This document shows, one piece after another, positions 42,355 through 50,546 of a stretch of DNA of 50,796 bases (position 1 is the stretch's first letter; each line of letters starts with the position of its first letter). The notes beneath the pieces are model-generated. The model had not been told where the DNA came from. It did no database searches and saw nothing but the letters and a program-made list of their open reading frames with translations. A program made the position numbers and the translations under genes. The stretch lies in assembly GCA_012519285.1 (NCBI GenBank), contig JAAYQN010000034.1, forward strand, positions 1-50,796. Direction: 5' to 3'. This stretch comes from Clostridiales bacterium. GTDB taxonomy: Bacteria > Bacillota > Clostridia > Christensenellales > HGM11417.

Positions 42355-42954
42355 ATGAAAAAGATCTCTTCGCTTTTGCCCGGATACAGATACATTGTGA
42401 CGGCGGAAGTGCTAAAGCTGATATGGGGCGAGAAGCGGCCGCCCGTTTTCCTCTGCATAGGCAGCAGCCAGCTCTGCGGCGACAGGCTGGGGCCCGCGAT
42501 CGGGCAGCTCCTCGTAAGAAAACATGATTCGCGCGCCTTCGTGTACGGCACGCTGGAAAGGCCGGTAACGAGAAAAAACGTACTCGAGGCGCACGACTTT
42601 ATCAGGAAAAATCACGAAGGCAAGCTGTTCGCCATAGACGCAGCGCTGGGAATGGATGAGGAAAAGGGAATGATAAACATTTACAGGGGAGGCTTAAAAC
42701 CCGCGGCGTCGGCGGGGTGCGACCTTCCCATGATAGGCGACTTCTGCCTGACGGTAAACGTAAACTCCTTGAGCATCGAGGGCGTGGTGGCACTAGCCTC
42801 GGTGCGTGAGCGAAAGATAAACGAGCTTGGGGTGAACATCGCGCAGGCGATAAGCGACGCGCTTACAATTCACTGGAGCTTTTTGCACACAAAAAAAGCA
42901 GGGGAGTTTCCTTACCCCCCTTTTTCTCAAAGCGTAGCCTTGAAGCTTGTATAA
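42355..42954 (+). CDS. yyaC: Putative sporulation protein YyaC (DUF1256)
   Basis: YyaC is a GPR-like-fold protein limited to spore formers. The translation contains PPVFLCIGSSQLCGDRLGPAIGQLL, VYGTLERPVTRKNVLEA, AIDAALGMDEEKGMINIYRGGLKPAASAGCDLPMIGDFCLTVNVN, the DUF1256 pattern. Length of 199 aa is close to the Bacillus protein (about 205). No Shine-Dalgarno sequence is visible; an AGGTTT/AAACCT inverted repeat is just upstream (42335-42348). In Bacillus yyaC also lies near parAB. Confidence 0.88.
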   Translation: MKKISSLLPGYRYIVTAEVLKLIWGEKRPPVFLCIGSSQLCGDRLGPAIGQLLVRKHDSRAFVYGTLERPVTRKNVLEAHDFIRKNHEGKLFAIDAALGMDEEKGMINIYRGGLKPAASAGCDLPMIGDFCLTVNVNSLSIEGVVALASVRERKINELGVNIAQAISDALTIHWSFLHTKKAGEFPYPPFSQSVALKLV

Positions 42955-42994
42955 TTTTTAAAATTTTTTATTTTTTTCCACCAAAAAACAAATT

Positions 42995-43147
42995 TCAAAA
43001 AAAATATTGACTATCCTTTATTGCTGCGCTGATACCCGTAACATTGTTTTTTATTAAAACAACATTGCAATTACTTTCTGATAAAGCCTTATCTTGCTCC
43101 TTACAAATCATTTCAATCGGATTTCCTCCGCTTAATAAGCCAAACAT
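42995..43147 (-). CDS. Possible small AT-rich ORF after pgcA
   Basis: After the pgcA TAA stop the same frame stays open to a TGA at 42995. From the ATG at 43147 it reads MFGLLSGGNPIEMICKEQDKALSESNCNVVLIKNNVTG, 50 aa in all. Codons are AT-rich (AAA, AAT, TTA), unlike its neighbours. No Shine-Dalgarno sequence lies before this ATG, though GGAGG occurs before an internal ATG at a long spacing. It could be a relic of an acquired gene or chance. The rest of the 42955-43186 gap shows nothing else. Confidence 0.25.
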   Translation of the reverse strand: MFGLLSGGNPIEMICKEQDKALSESNCNVVLIKNNVTGISAAIKDSQYFF

Positions 43148-43186
43148 ATGTTTGTTGAAATTATGCGGGACGGAATTTTTATGGCA

Positions 43187-44791
43187 TTAAACTATACCGG
43201 CTACCGTCTCGTCAATAAACTTATTCAGTGCGTCAAATACCTGTTTGCAGTCTTCTCCCGAGGCGTGTAGGTAGAGCTTTATTAAAGGTTCCGTGCCGCT
43301 GGGGCGGACGGCGAGTGAGTGTCCGCCATCAAATTCCAAAATCGCCATATCGTAGCCCTGCTCACTGAGAAAGTCCCTCGTAAAGAGCAGCTTAAGCCCG
43401 CCGCAGTCATAGCTCTTTACCGAGCGGAATGCGGCCATGACCTTTTTTATCTTCTCCCTGCCGCGCGGGCCGTCCGCCTTAATCCTCCTCTGCCTGCTCT
43501 TTACCATGCCAAACTTTGCGTAAAGCTCTTCCAGCTTGTCGAAGAAAGTTTTCCCTTCTTCTTTCAGCTGCGCGGCGAGCTGGCAAAGCAGCACGGCGGC
43601 GGCGACGCCGTCTTTATCGAATATGTAAGTGCCGACGCATATGCCGTTGCTCTCTTCATAACCCGCGATAAACTTATGCCCTTCCCCTCTCTCCTCGAGG
43701 ACGGAGGCAATCCTGCAGATGTGTTTAAAGCCCGTAAAGGTCTCTTCCACCCTTACTCCGTAATGCGCCGCTATCTTGTCTATAAGGCGCATGGTAACGG
43801 CGGTCCTCACTATTACGCCGCCGTCTGTCTTTCCCTTTTTCGCCCTTTGCTCGAGCAGAAAGCTGCACAAGAGCACACCTATCTCGTCGCCGGAAAGCAG
43901 TTTAAAGCCACCGCCACTCCTGCACATCGCGCCTATCCTGTCGCCGTCAGGGTCGTTTGCAATTATTATGTCGCAGCCTTCCTCCTCGGCACGCGTTATC
44001 GCCAAACCATAGGCTTCTTCCATCTCGGGGTTTGGATAGGGGCAGGTGGAAAACCTTCCGTCCGGCAGGGCCTGCTCATTGACCATCACCACCTCGGCGC
44101 CGAGGCGAGAGAGCAGCCTCGCCATATAATCCGCTCCCGCGCCGTTTAGGGGAGTGTAGCAAACTTTCACTCCTTTGCAATCCTTAAAGCCCTGCCCCAG
44201 CACACTCTCAAGGTAGCTGTCTATTACCTTCTGCCCTATATACTCGATGTTTCCAGCCTTAAGCCCTTCATCAAAATCCGCCCGCTCTATGCCGAAGTAA
44301 GTCAAATTCCCCATTATCTCCCACACCGCCTCGGCGTAATCGTCGCCTATCTGGCAGCCTCTATGGTCGTAAACCTTAAAGCCGTTGTACTGTCGGGGGT
44401 TATGGCTCGCAGTTATCATTACTCCCGCAGAGCATTTAAGCTTCCTCACCGAAAATGCCAAAAGCGGCGTTATCCCCACGCCTTTTGTAATATAAACCTT
44501 CAGCCCGTTTGCGCAAAACACTTCCGCGGCCGTTTTGGCAAAGGCCTCCGATTTTATCCTGCTGTCGTAGGAGACCGCCACGCTCCCCCCGCCGAGCTTG
44601 CCGAGATAAAGCGCCACCGCCTTTGCCGCCCTTGCTACCACGTAAGCGTTCATGCGGTTTGTGCCTATGCCCATAACGCCCCGGATTCCCGCCGTGCCGA
44701 AACGCAGATGGCCCGAAAAGCTGTCCTCTTCCACCTCGCCATCCGAAAAGTCGAGGCGTCTTTTCCATTCAATGTAATCCCTGTTTTCCAT
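43187..44791 (-). CDS. Phosphoglucomutase / phosphomannomutase
   Basis: Alpha-D-phosphohexomutase that interconverts sugar 1- and 6-phosphates. All four domain signatures are visible: LRFGTAGIRGVMGIGTNRMN, the active-serine loop GVMITASHNPRQYNGFKVY, the metal loop IIANDPDGDRIGAM, the sugar-binding GYEESNG, and the phosphate-binding LAVRPSGTEPLIKLYL. Length is 534 aa, somewhat shorter than Bacillus PgcA. It is the last gene of the cca operon, overlaps the hydrolase gene by 23 nt, and may use the product of the glucokinase at 33 kb. Confidence 0.93.
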   Translation of the reverse strand: MENRDYIEWKRRLDFSDGEVEEDSFSGHLRFGTAGIRGVMGIGTNRMNAYVVARAAKAVALYLGKLGGGSVAVSYDSRIKSEAFAKTAAEVFCANGLKVYITKGVGITPLLAFSVRKLKCSAGVMITASHNPRQYNGFKVYDHRGCQIGDDYAEAVWEIMGNLTYFGIERADFDEGLKAGNIEYIGQKVIDSYLESVLGQGFKDCKGVKVCYTPLNGAGADYMARLLSRLGAEVVMVNEQALPDGRFSTCPYPNPEMEEAYGLAITRAEEEGCDIIIANDPDGDRIGAMCRSGGGFKLLSGDEIGVLLCSFLLEQRAKKGKTDGGVIVRTAVTMRLIDKIAAHYGVRVEETFTGFKHICRIASVLEERGEGHKFIAGYEESNGICVGTYIFDKDGVAAAVLLCQLAAQLKEEGKTFFDKLEELYAKFGMVKSRQRRIKADGPRGREKIKKVMAAFRSVKSYDCGGLKLLFTRDFLSEQGYDMAILEFDGGHSLAVRPSGTEPLIKLYLHASGEDCKQVFDALNKFIDETVAGIV

Positions 44792-45521
44792 TTTCCAAAA
44801 ACAGCTTCAGGTCGCCGTTGAACCTCCCGTAAAATTTGTATGGTATATTGTGCGCGGCGTCCTCGTAAATCAGGAGATGGGAGTTTTTGAGAAGGCGTGC
44901 GAGCCTTTTTGCCGAGCGCAAAAAAGAAGGGCTCTCTTTTCCTCCCGCCACGATGAGCGCCCTCGCCTGCGGTCTTTCGATATTCTTTAGGTCGGAGCTT
45001 TTGAGCAGCCTTTTTAATATCTGTGATGAAAGCTTCCTCACCTTCTGCCCGCTCTGCTCCCTCTTGAATTTCTCAAAATCCTCCCCCCTCACCCCGATCA
45101 TGCAAGCGATAAGGCGGCAGGTAAGGCCGAGCTTTGACAAAAAGCCAATGAGCCGCATGGAGATAAGAAGTTTAGCGCGGTCAAACCTCGTCGGATCTAT
45201 CAGGGGGCTGACTATCACCACGCTCTCGAGCATCTCCGGATGCCTCTCTGCCACCATGAGGGCGAGCTGCGAGCCCAAGGAAAAGCCGACGAGGTGCACC
45301 TTGCCTTTTCCCAGGATATGTACCAGTCCGGCAACTTCCTCCGCCGCCGCCTCGCAATCAAAATCCCTGCCATTGTCCGAAGCATGGCCGGGCAGCGTGT
45401 AGAATACCAGATGGAAGCTGTCGCAGAGCGCCCTCTGTCTCATGAAGGATTTGTATGCCATCGCCCCGTGAAGAAAAATCACCGTGGGGTTTTTGAGATC
45501 ACCGTATTCCTCATAAATCAT
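44769..45521 (-). CDS. Alpha/beta-fold hydrolase
   Basis: Cytosolic hydrolase of unknown substrate. The oxyanion region FLHGAMAY is near residue 17, the nucleophile elbow GFSLGSQLAL is near residue 81, and the catalytic histidine is in DAAHNIPYKF near the end. The acid residue expected in VAGGKESPSF is not obvious, as Glu replaces the usual Asp. Length is 250 aa, with a helical cap between. It is part of the tight operon cca-PHP-vanW-hydrolase-mutase. Confidence 0.85.
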   Translation of the reverse strand: MIYEEYGDLKNPTVIFLHGAMAYKSFMRQRALCDSFHLVFYTLPGHASDNGRDFDCEAAAEEVAGLVHILGKGKVHLVGFSLGSQLALMVAERHPEMLESVVIVSPLIDPTRFDRAKLLISMRLIGFLSKLGLTCRLIACMIGVRGEDFEKFKREQSGQKVRKLSSQILKRLLKSSDLKNIERPQARALIVAGGKESPSFLRSAKRLARLLKNSHLLIYEDAAHNIPYKFYGRFNGDLKLFLENGKQGLH

Positions 45522-45550
45522 TGTATCACCGGCTTTAAAGCTCGCGCTTT

Positions 45551-46801
45551 TTACCTCTTCGGCCTCTTTGCAGTGCCGACAACCTCTTTTCCCACTAAAG
45601 GCATGTAAACATCTCTCCTTATGGGCTTTATCTTTACTATGCGGCCGTTCTTGTAGTAAAGCAGCTCGCCCATGCTCTCTATCTTTGGCTTTGAGGGGAT
45701 GATCACCCTTCTCTCTCCCTCGTAGATGTCCCTGTACTTGCCCTCAAAGTCCACCACCACCTTTTCCCTGGGTTTTTCGTAAACCTTTAGGACTGTGCTC
45801 CTCCTCTTTATGGTGTAAACGAGCTTTTCGCCGTATATGCGCACGTATGCCCTGTTGCCTTCCGTCCACGCCTTTATGAAGATGAAGTTGCCGCTGTCGT
45901 TTAAAAACTTTAGGTCTGCGGTGCTGATGTTGACCATGGCGTCAAAGGAGGGAGGGACATAGGAAATCGCGAGGGTGTGGCGGTGCTGCTCGGTTATCTT
46001 TATGTCGGCGAGCAGCAGGGCGTTGTAGAGCGTGGTGGAGCTTTGGCAAACCCCGCCGCCAAAGCCTTTCACGAATTCGCCGCCCACGATAATCTTTGAC
46101 ACCTTGTAGCCCCTCTCCTGCGTCCTCGGGCCCACCACGGCGTTGAAGGAAACCTCTTCCCCCGGCCACACGATGAGGCCGTTGAACTGCCTGAGCGAGA
46201 GCGCTATGTTGTGCTTCCTCTCGGGCGGAGAGCTCGAAAAATCGGTGGAAAACTCCGACCTTACGGCGGTGGCTCTTTTTAGCTTTTTTGCGGTTATCTC
46301 GGGATCGATGAGCTTGGGGACAATCTCTACCTCTGCGCTCACACCCTTTGACAGGCTTTTCTTTATCTGGGAATAGAGCTTTTCTATGTCAACCCTTCTG
46401 CCCTTTTTGTCCTCTTTTATGGCGAACTTGCCCTTGCGGTCGGGGAAAAACTTCACCTTGGCGTTGACGGGTTCGCACTCGATCTGCGCGGCGATCTGCC
46501 TCAGCTTGCCGTATGCGTCCGCGAGGTCGTAGCAGCAACTGAAGGGCCTCTCCCTCATTATCCTGCCGCGGAAATCCTTCTCAAAACCTTCTATCCCCTC
46601 GTCGAACCCGTCCGAGTATACGATGTCAGGATACCTAAACTCCCACTTTCTGTCGCCGTAGCGCAGCGTGAGCTTTATGCCGTAAATGTCGCTGTATCCC
46701 GGACTGGCGGAAGCGCTCCGGGCGCTGAGAAAAAGGGCAAGGGAGCCTATCAGGGAAAAGCATAGTATTGCCATGACCTTTACAGCCGTCGTCTTTCGCA
46801 A
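45551..46801 (-). CDS. VanW-family exported protein
   Basis: An N-terminal signal or anchor helix (MRKTTAVKVMAILCFSLIGSLALFLSARSASA) is followed by a peptidoglycan-binding-4-like domain (about 60-190). The VanW domain then has SLRQFNGLIVWPGEEVSFNAVVGPRTQERGYKVSKIIVGGEFVKGFGGGVCQSSTTLYNALLLADI, the family hallmark with its single Cys. The protein of 416 aa would act outside the membrane, probably at the cell wall. VanW homologues are common in Clostridia; no link to glycopeptide resistance is shown. Confidence 0.9.
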   Translation of the reverse strand: MRKTTAVKVMAILCFSLIGSLALFLSARSASASPGYSDIYGIKLTLRYGDRKWEFRYPDIVYSDGFDEGIEGFEKDFRGRIMRERPFSCCYDLADAYGKLRQIAAQIECEPVNAKVKFFPDRKGKFAIKEDKKGRRVDIEKLYSQIKKSLSKGVSAEVEIVPKLIDPEITAKKLKRATAVRSEFSTDFSSSPPERKHNIALSLRQFNGLIVWPGEEVSFNAVVGPRTQERGYKVSKIIVGGEFVKGFGGGVCQSSTTLYNALLLADIKITEQHRHTLAISYVPPSFDAMVNISTADLKFLNDSGNFIFIKAWTEGNRAYVRIYGEKLVYTIKRRSTVLKVYEKPREKVVVDFEGKYRDIYEGERRVIIPSKPKIESMGELLYYKNGRIVKIKPIRRDVYMPLVGKEVVGTAKRPKR

Positions 46802-46832
46802 GGCGGTTTTCTCCTTTAGCGCAGCAGGTTTT

Positions 46833-47648
46833 TCAGCTCATCAATCCCTTAAAGTCTTGCTCGGAAAGCTCAAAAGCCTTTATGGGGCGTTCCCTGGCCT
46901 CTCCGTGGTAGTCTGAGCCGCACGTGGCAATAAGCCCCTCAGCTTTAGCAAGCTTTAGCAAAAACTGCGTTTCGCCAATAGTATGCGTAGAGTACTGAGC
47001 TTCAATACCGTTGAGGCCGCAGCTTTTAAGCTCCCTGACGAGGCAGGCAAGCCCTTGCGGCTCCAGCCCTGTGAGAAAAGGATGGGCGAGCACCGCCTTT
47101 CCGCCCCCCGCCTTTATTATCTCTATCCCTTCCCTCGGCGAAATCCTGTGTGATGGCACGTAGGCGGGCTTGCCGTAACCGAGCAGCTTGTCAAAGGCCT
47201 CGGCAACCGAGCCGCATATCCCCCTCTCGGTAAGGGCACGGGCGATGTGCACCCTCCCCGCCGACTCGCTTTTGCCCGCCTTTTTAGCCACCTCTTCCTC
47301 GGGCATATCTATTTTAAATTCTTTAAGTTTTTCTAAGATCTCGAGCAGCCTCTTGCGCCTTAGTTGCCTTAAACCTTCCAGGGCTTGAAAAAATTTTTGG
47401 TTATTTATGTCTACATTGTAGCCCAATATGTGAATTTCCGCCAAGGAAAAGGTGGAAAGCTCAATTCCAGAAATGGCGACGATCCCCTCTTTTTTCGACG
47501 CGCCGATAAACTCGCTGATTCCCGCCACGCTGTCGTGGTCGGCAAGGGAGGCGACCTCTATCCCTTTTTCCTTTAGCTCCCTTACAAGCTCCGCGGGGGA
47601 ATGTTCCCCGTCCGAGTAATAGCTGTGAACGTGCAGGTCCGCCCTCAT
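46833..47648 (-). CDS. PHP-domain phosphoesterase
   Basis: Metal-dependent phosphoesterase of the TrpH/RNase AM type. The N-terminal motif MRADLHVHSYYSDGEHSP, the LADHDSV motif, GIELST, and later VLAHPF and a C-terminal GSDYHGE give the ligand set for a trinuclear metal site. Length of 271 aa fits YciV/TrpH proteins, which release nucleoside monophosphates from oligonucleotides or 3',5'-bisphosphates. AGGAGG lies 5 nt before the ATG. It is 9 bp from the cca stop, so co-transcribed with a tRNA-repair gene. Confidence 0.92.
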   Translation of the reverse strand: MRADLHVHSYYSDGEHSPAELVRELKEKGIEVASLADHDSVAGISEFIGASKKEGIVAISGIELSTFSLAEIHILGYNVDINNQKFFQALEGLRQLRRKRLLEILEKLKEFKIDMPEEEVAKKAGKSESAGRVHIARALTERGICGSVAEAFDKLLGYGKPAYVPSHRISPREGIEIIKAGGGKAVLAHPFLTGLEPQGLACLVRELKSCGLNGIEAQYSTHTIGETQFLLKLAKAEGLIATCGSDYHGEARERPIKAFELSEQDFKGLMS

Positions 47649-47657
47649 CCATCCCTC

Positions 47658-49028
47658 CTAAAGCCTGCCCTTTGATGCGGCATCGATGTACTTTTTGGCC
47701 CTCTCGAGCAGGAGCTCCCTTTTGTTAAAACTCGGCTTGTATACGCAGTCCTCAAGCAGCTTGTCCAAGACCTTTGATATTTGAGTCGGCAGACAGCCCA
47801 GCCCCAGCATATTCCTGCCGTCCACCTCAAGCTCCCTCAGCGAAAAGGGCGCTTTCTCCCGCCTCATCTTTTCCAGAATGGCCTGCCACCTTTTCACGGT
47901 GGGGTTTAACCCGCTCTCCTTGCCGCAGCCCAGAAAATCTGCCTGCTTGAGCAGCATGAGCTTGCAGATGAGGGGGAAATTTCTGACAATGAACATCCTT
48001 ACCTTGTTCTCCGAGGTCTGGTTTTTGAGGTCATACATATGGTACCTTACCAGGAAAACCATTTCGTCGACGAGCTTTTTCGGACACTTTAATCCCTGTC
48101 GGCCCAGGATGCGCTCCGCCATCTCCGCCCCCACAATCTCGTGGCCGTAGGCGTTGCCCTGAGCCCTGTGGCAGATGCCTTTGCCTATGTCGTGTAGCGC
48201 GGCAGCGAGGCGAACTGAAGGGTGGGAGAACTTCACCGTCTGAGCGATGTGCTCGAACACGTCGTACCTGTGAAAGTCCGAGCGCTGGGGCACGCCGTAG
48301 CAAAGCTCTATTCCGGGAAGTATGAGGGGCAAAAGCCCCAGGTCCTTTAACAGATGAAGCCCCCTGTAATGGGGAAAACCGGGATTAGAGTATCTGGTGT
48401 CGGACAGGAGTATCCTGTAAAACTCATCGAATATCCTCTCGGGCACTATGTCTTTTAGCTGGTTGGCGTACTTTGCCGCGGCGGCGTAAGTGTCCTCATC
48501 AATATCAAAGCCCAGCTCGCACGCAAAGCGCACCATGCGCAAGAGGCGCAGCGCGTCGGAGCGAAAGATGAGTTCGGGGTCGTGCGCCCTGACAAGCCGC
48601 TTTTTCAGGTCCTCAAGCCCGCCTAAGGGGTCTAGTGTCTTTTCTCCCAGAATATCGTAATAGATGGCGTTTACCGTAAAATCCCGCCTCTTTGCGTCTT
48701 CCTCAAGGCTTGAGCAGAGCTCCACCTTCTCCGGTTTGTGGCTCCCCCCTTCCCCGTAGTAATCTCTGCGAAAGGCGGTGTACTCGTAATTCTCGCTTCC
48801 CGCCCTTATCTTGAGGGTGCCGAGCTGGTTATAAGATGCCACCACCTCAAAGGGAGTCCCCTCTATCAGCCCCGCCACCTCCCAGGGAGCAAGGGCGGAG
48901 CATATGTCAATGTCCCCCTTATCGAGGCCGAGCAAAGAGTTTCGGACGTAGCCGCCGGTAAGGTAGAGGGGCTGCGAAAGCATTTTTGCGAGCTTAATCA
49001 AATTTTGAGGCGTTTCTATTTGGGACAT
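47658..49028 (-). CDS. cca: CCA tRNA nucleotidyltransferase
   Basis: Adds or repairs the 3' CCA end of tRNAs. The class II nucleotidyltransferase head has LYLTGGYVRNSLLGLDKGDIDICSAL, with the catalytic DxD, then RRDFTVNAIYYD and the ERIFDEFYRIL region. The HD domain contains LAAALHDIGKGICH. Length of 456 aa fits the HD-containing form. The start has no clear Shine-Dalgarno sequence. All three tRNA genes in this window already encode CCA, so the enzyme here would mainly repair. First gene of the operon. Confidence 0.95.
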   Translation of the reverse strand: MSQIETPQNLIKLAKMLSQPLYLTGGYVRNSLLGLDKGDIDICSALAPWEVAGLIEGTPFEVVASYNQLGTLKIRAGSENYEYTAFRRDYYGEGGSHKPEKVELCSSLEEDAKRRDFTVNAIYYDILGEKTLDPLGGLEDLKKRLVRAHDPELIFRSDALRLLRMVRFACELGFDIDEDTYAAAAKYANQLKDIVPERIFDEFYRILLSDTRYSNPGFPHYRGLHLLKDLGLLPLILPGIELCYGVPQRSDFHRYDVFEHIAQTVKFSHPSVRLAAALHDIGKGICHRAQGNAYGHEIVGAEMAERILGRQGLKCPKKLVDEMVFLVRYHMYDLKNQTSENKVRMFIVRNFPLICKLMLLKQADFLGCGKESGLNPTVKRWQAILEKMRREKAPFSLRELEVDGRNMLGLGCLPTQISKVLDKLLEDCVYKPSFNKRELLLERAKKYIDAASKGRL

Positions 49029-49124
49029 CTTTATACTTTACTTTTTGTGGATTTTGTTATAATATTAAACAGAAAGATATTAACCTTAACTTATTATAGT
49101 AAATTTCGCAGGGAAATACAACAT

Positions 49125-50012
49125 ATGTATCATTATATGTATCATTTTATCTTGAATCCGGTTGCGGGAAAAGGCAAGACTTTGTCGGCGATAGAAAAAA
49201 TAAGGAAGTTTCTGAACGAAAGAAGAGTATCATACCACGTCCATTATACGCAGTACCCGAGGCACGCCACGGAGATCACCAGGGAGCTGACGATAGAGGG
49301 CAGCAAGAACATCATAGCGATGGGCGGCGACGGCACAGTAAACGAGGTCTTAAACGGCTTTGCCGACTTTGAGAGCTGCAACATGGGGATTATCCCGTGC
49401 GGGTCGGGCAACGATTTTGCAAAATTCATCAACCTGCCGTTTGAGCCCGTAAAAGCCATGAGCCTGATACTTGAAGGCTCTCCAAAATTCACGGACTACA
49501 TCCAGGTAAACGGCGGCAAGAGGGTGATGAACGTGACGGGGATGGGCTTAGATGTGGCGGTGCTGGAGCGCTGCAACAGGATGAAGCTCTTCAAGGGTAA
49601 GCTACAGTACCTGATATCCCTGATAATAACCCTTCTCAAGTTCAAATGGTACCGGTTTAAGCTGAGTTTTGACGGCGGCGAGGAGCAGGAAAGGACGGCG
49701 ATGATAGTTGCGGTGTGCAACGGCAAGTATTTCGGAGGCGGCATGCCGATTTCCCCTTTATCGAGCATAGAGGACAACTACCTCAACGTGATAATAGTCA
49801 ACAAGATGAAAAAGAGCAGGATACCGATGGCGCTGCTCGGTATGCTGAGGGGAAAGCTTTTGAAGTACGATTTCGTGGAAAACATCCTCTGCAAGCGGGT
49901 CTGGCTAAAGTCTCTTGACGAGGAGGACGCCGTCAACATGGATGGCGAGCTGATAAGGAGCGTCAATTTAGACTGCCTGCTCATGCAGAACCAGCTTAAG
50001 GTGTTCAGGTAA
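49125..50012 (+). CDS. Diacylglycerol/lipid kinase family protein
   Basis: DagK/YegS-type lipid kinase, likely phosphorylating diacylglycerol or a related lipid at the membrane. The start MYHYMYHFILNPVAGKGKTLSAIEKI at 49125 fits the family; the track's longer frame runs through the cca promoter region. The nucleotide-binding GGDGTVNEVLNGF near residue 65 and PCGSGNDFAKFINLP near residue 105 are hallmarks. The C-terminal beta domain ends CLLMQNQLKVFR. Length is 295 aa. Only a weak AGGG precedes the ATG. Confidence 0.9.
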   Translation: MYHYMYHFILNPVAGKGKTLSAIEKIRKFLNERRVSYHVHYTQYPRHATEITRELTIEGSKNIIAMGGDGTVNEVLNGFADFESCNMGIIPCGSGNDFAKFINLPFEPVKAMSLILEGSPKFTDYIQVNGGKRVMNVTGMGLDVAVLERCNRMKLFKGKLQYLISLIITLLKFKWYRFKLSFDGGEEQERTAMIVAVCNGKYFGGGMPISPLSSIEDNYLNVIIVNKMKKSRIPMALLGMLRGKLLKYDFVENILCKRVWLKSLDEEDAVNMDGELIRSVNLDCLLMQNQLKVFR

Positions 50013-50145
50013 CTGGTCAAAATATGCCAAACTTAAGGGGTAAAGGAAACTGAAAGAACTTATTATACTAACCGTTGCACTTGTAGTTGCAATTTGCAAA
50101 AAATGCCAAAAGGGGCGGGTTTTCAAAAAAGCCGGCATAAAACAA

Positions 50146-50174
50146 TTGACAAAAGCGGCAAAATAATATAAAAT
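50146..50174 (+). promoter_or_regulatory. tRNA operon promoter
   Basis: TTGACA (50146-50151), 17 bp, TAAAAT (50169-50174), about 19 bp before the first tRNA. It is followed by three tRNAs and a terminator, so the cluster is one transcription unit. Confidence 0.85.
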
Positions 50175-50192
50175 ATCATAGCTTAATATCGT

Positions 50193-50270
<78 letters not shown>

Positions 50271-50312
50271 GTCGAAATGACGCAGCTAACCCCGTTTAGC
50301 TGCTTTAAATTT

Positions 50313-50389
50313 GGCGGCGTAGCTTAGTTGGTTAGAGCGGCCGGTTCATACCCGGCAGGTCGTTGGTTCGACTCCGACCGCCGCTACCA
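50313..50389 (+). tRNA. Elongator tRNA-Met (CAT)
   Basis: Acceptor GGCGGCG/CGCCGCT, anticodon loop TTCATAC with a GCCGG/CCGGC stem, T arm GTTGG TTCGACT CCGAC, and encoded CCA; 77 nt. It resembles the Bacillus elongator tRNA-Met (GGCGG start) and not tRNA-Ile2, whose acceptor differs. Confidence 0.93.
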
Positions 50390-50399
50390 AGAAATTGAT

Positions 50400-50475
50400 G
50401 GCCTCATCGTCTAGTAGGTTAGGACACCGCCCTTTCACGGCGACAGTAGGGGTTCGAATCCCCTTGAGGTCACCA
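50400..50475 (+). tRNA. tRNA-Glu (TTC)
   Basis: Acceptor GGCCTCA/TGAGGTC, anticodon loop CTTTCAC (anticodon TTC), T arm AGGGG TTCGAAT CCCCT, and encoded CCA; 76 nt. It lies 10 bp after tRNA-Met. Confidence 0.95.
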
Positions 50476-50494
50476 AAAAAATCGAACATCCGCG

Positions 50495-50523
50495 AACATC
50501 CGTAAACAAAACGGATGTTTTTT
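50495..50523 (+). terminator. Terminator of the tRNA cluster
   Basis: AACATCCGT, loop AAACAAA, ACGGATGTT, then a T run, about 20 bp after tRNA-Glu. A tandem CGAACATCCG repeat precedes it. Confidence 0.8.
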
Positions 50524-50546
50524 GTTTCTCCTCACGATATTATTTG

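Noticed and set aside
48738-49124. Long N-terminal extension of the diacylglycerol kinase in the ORF track
   Set aside because: It runs antisense through cca and its promoter region; the family start is at 49125.
50313-50389. CAT tRNA as tRNA-Ile2 (TilS substrate)
   Set aside because: Its acceptor and stems match elongator tRNA-Met; the typical tRNA-Ile2 start (GGACC-type) is missing.
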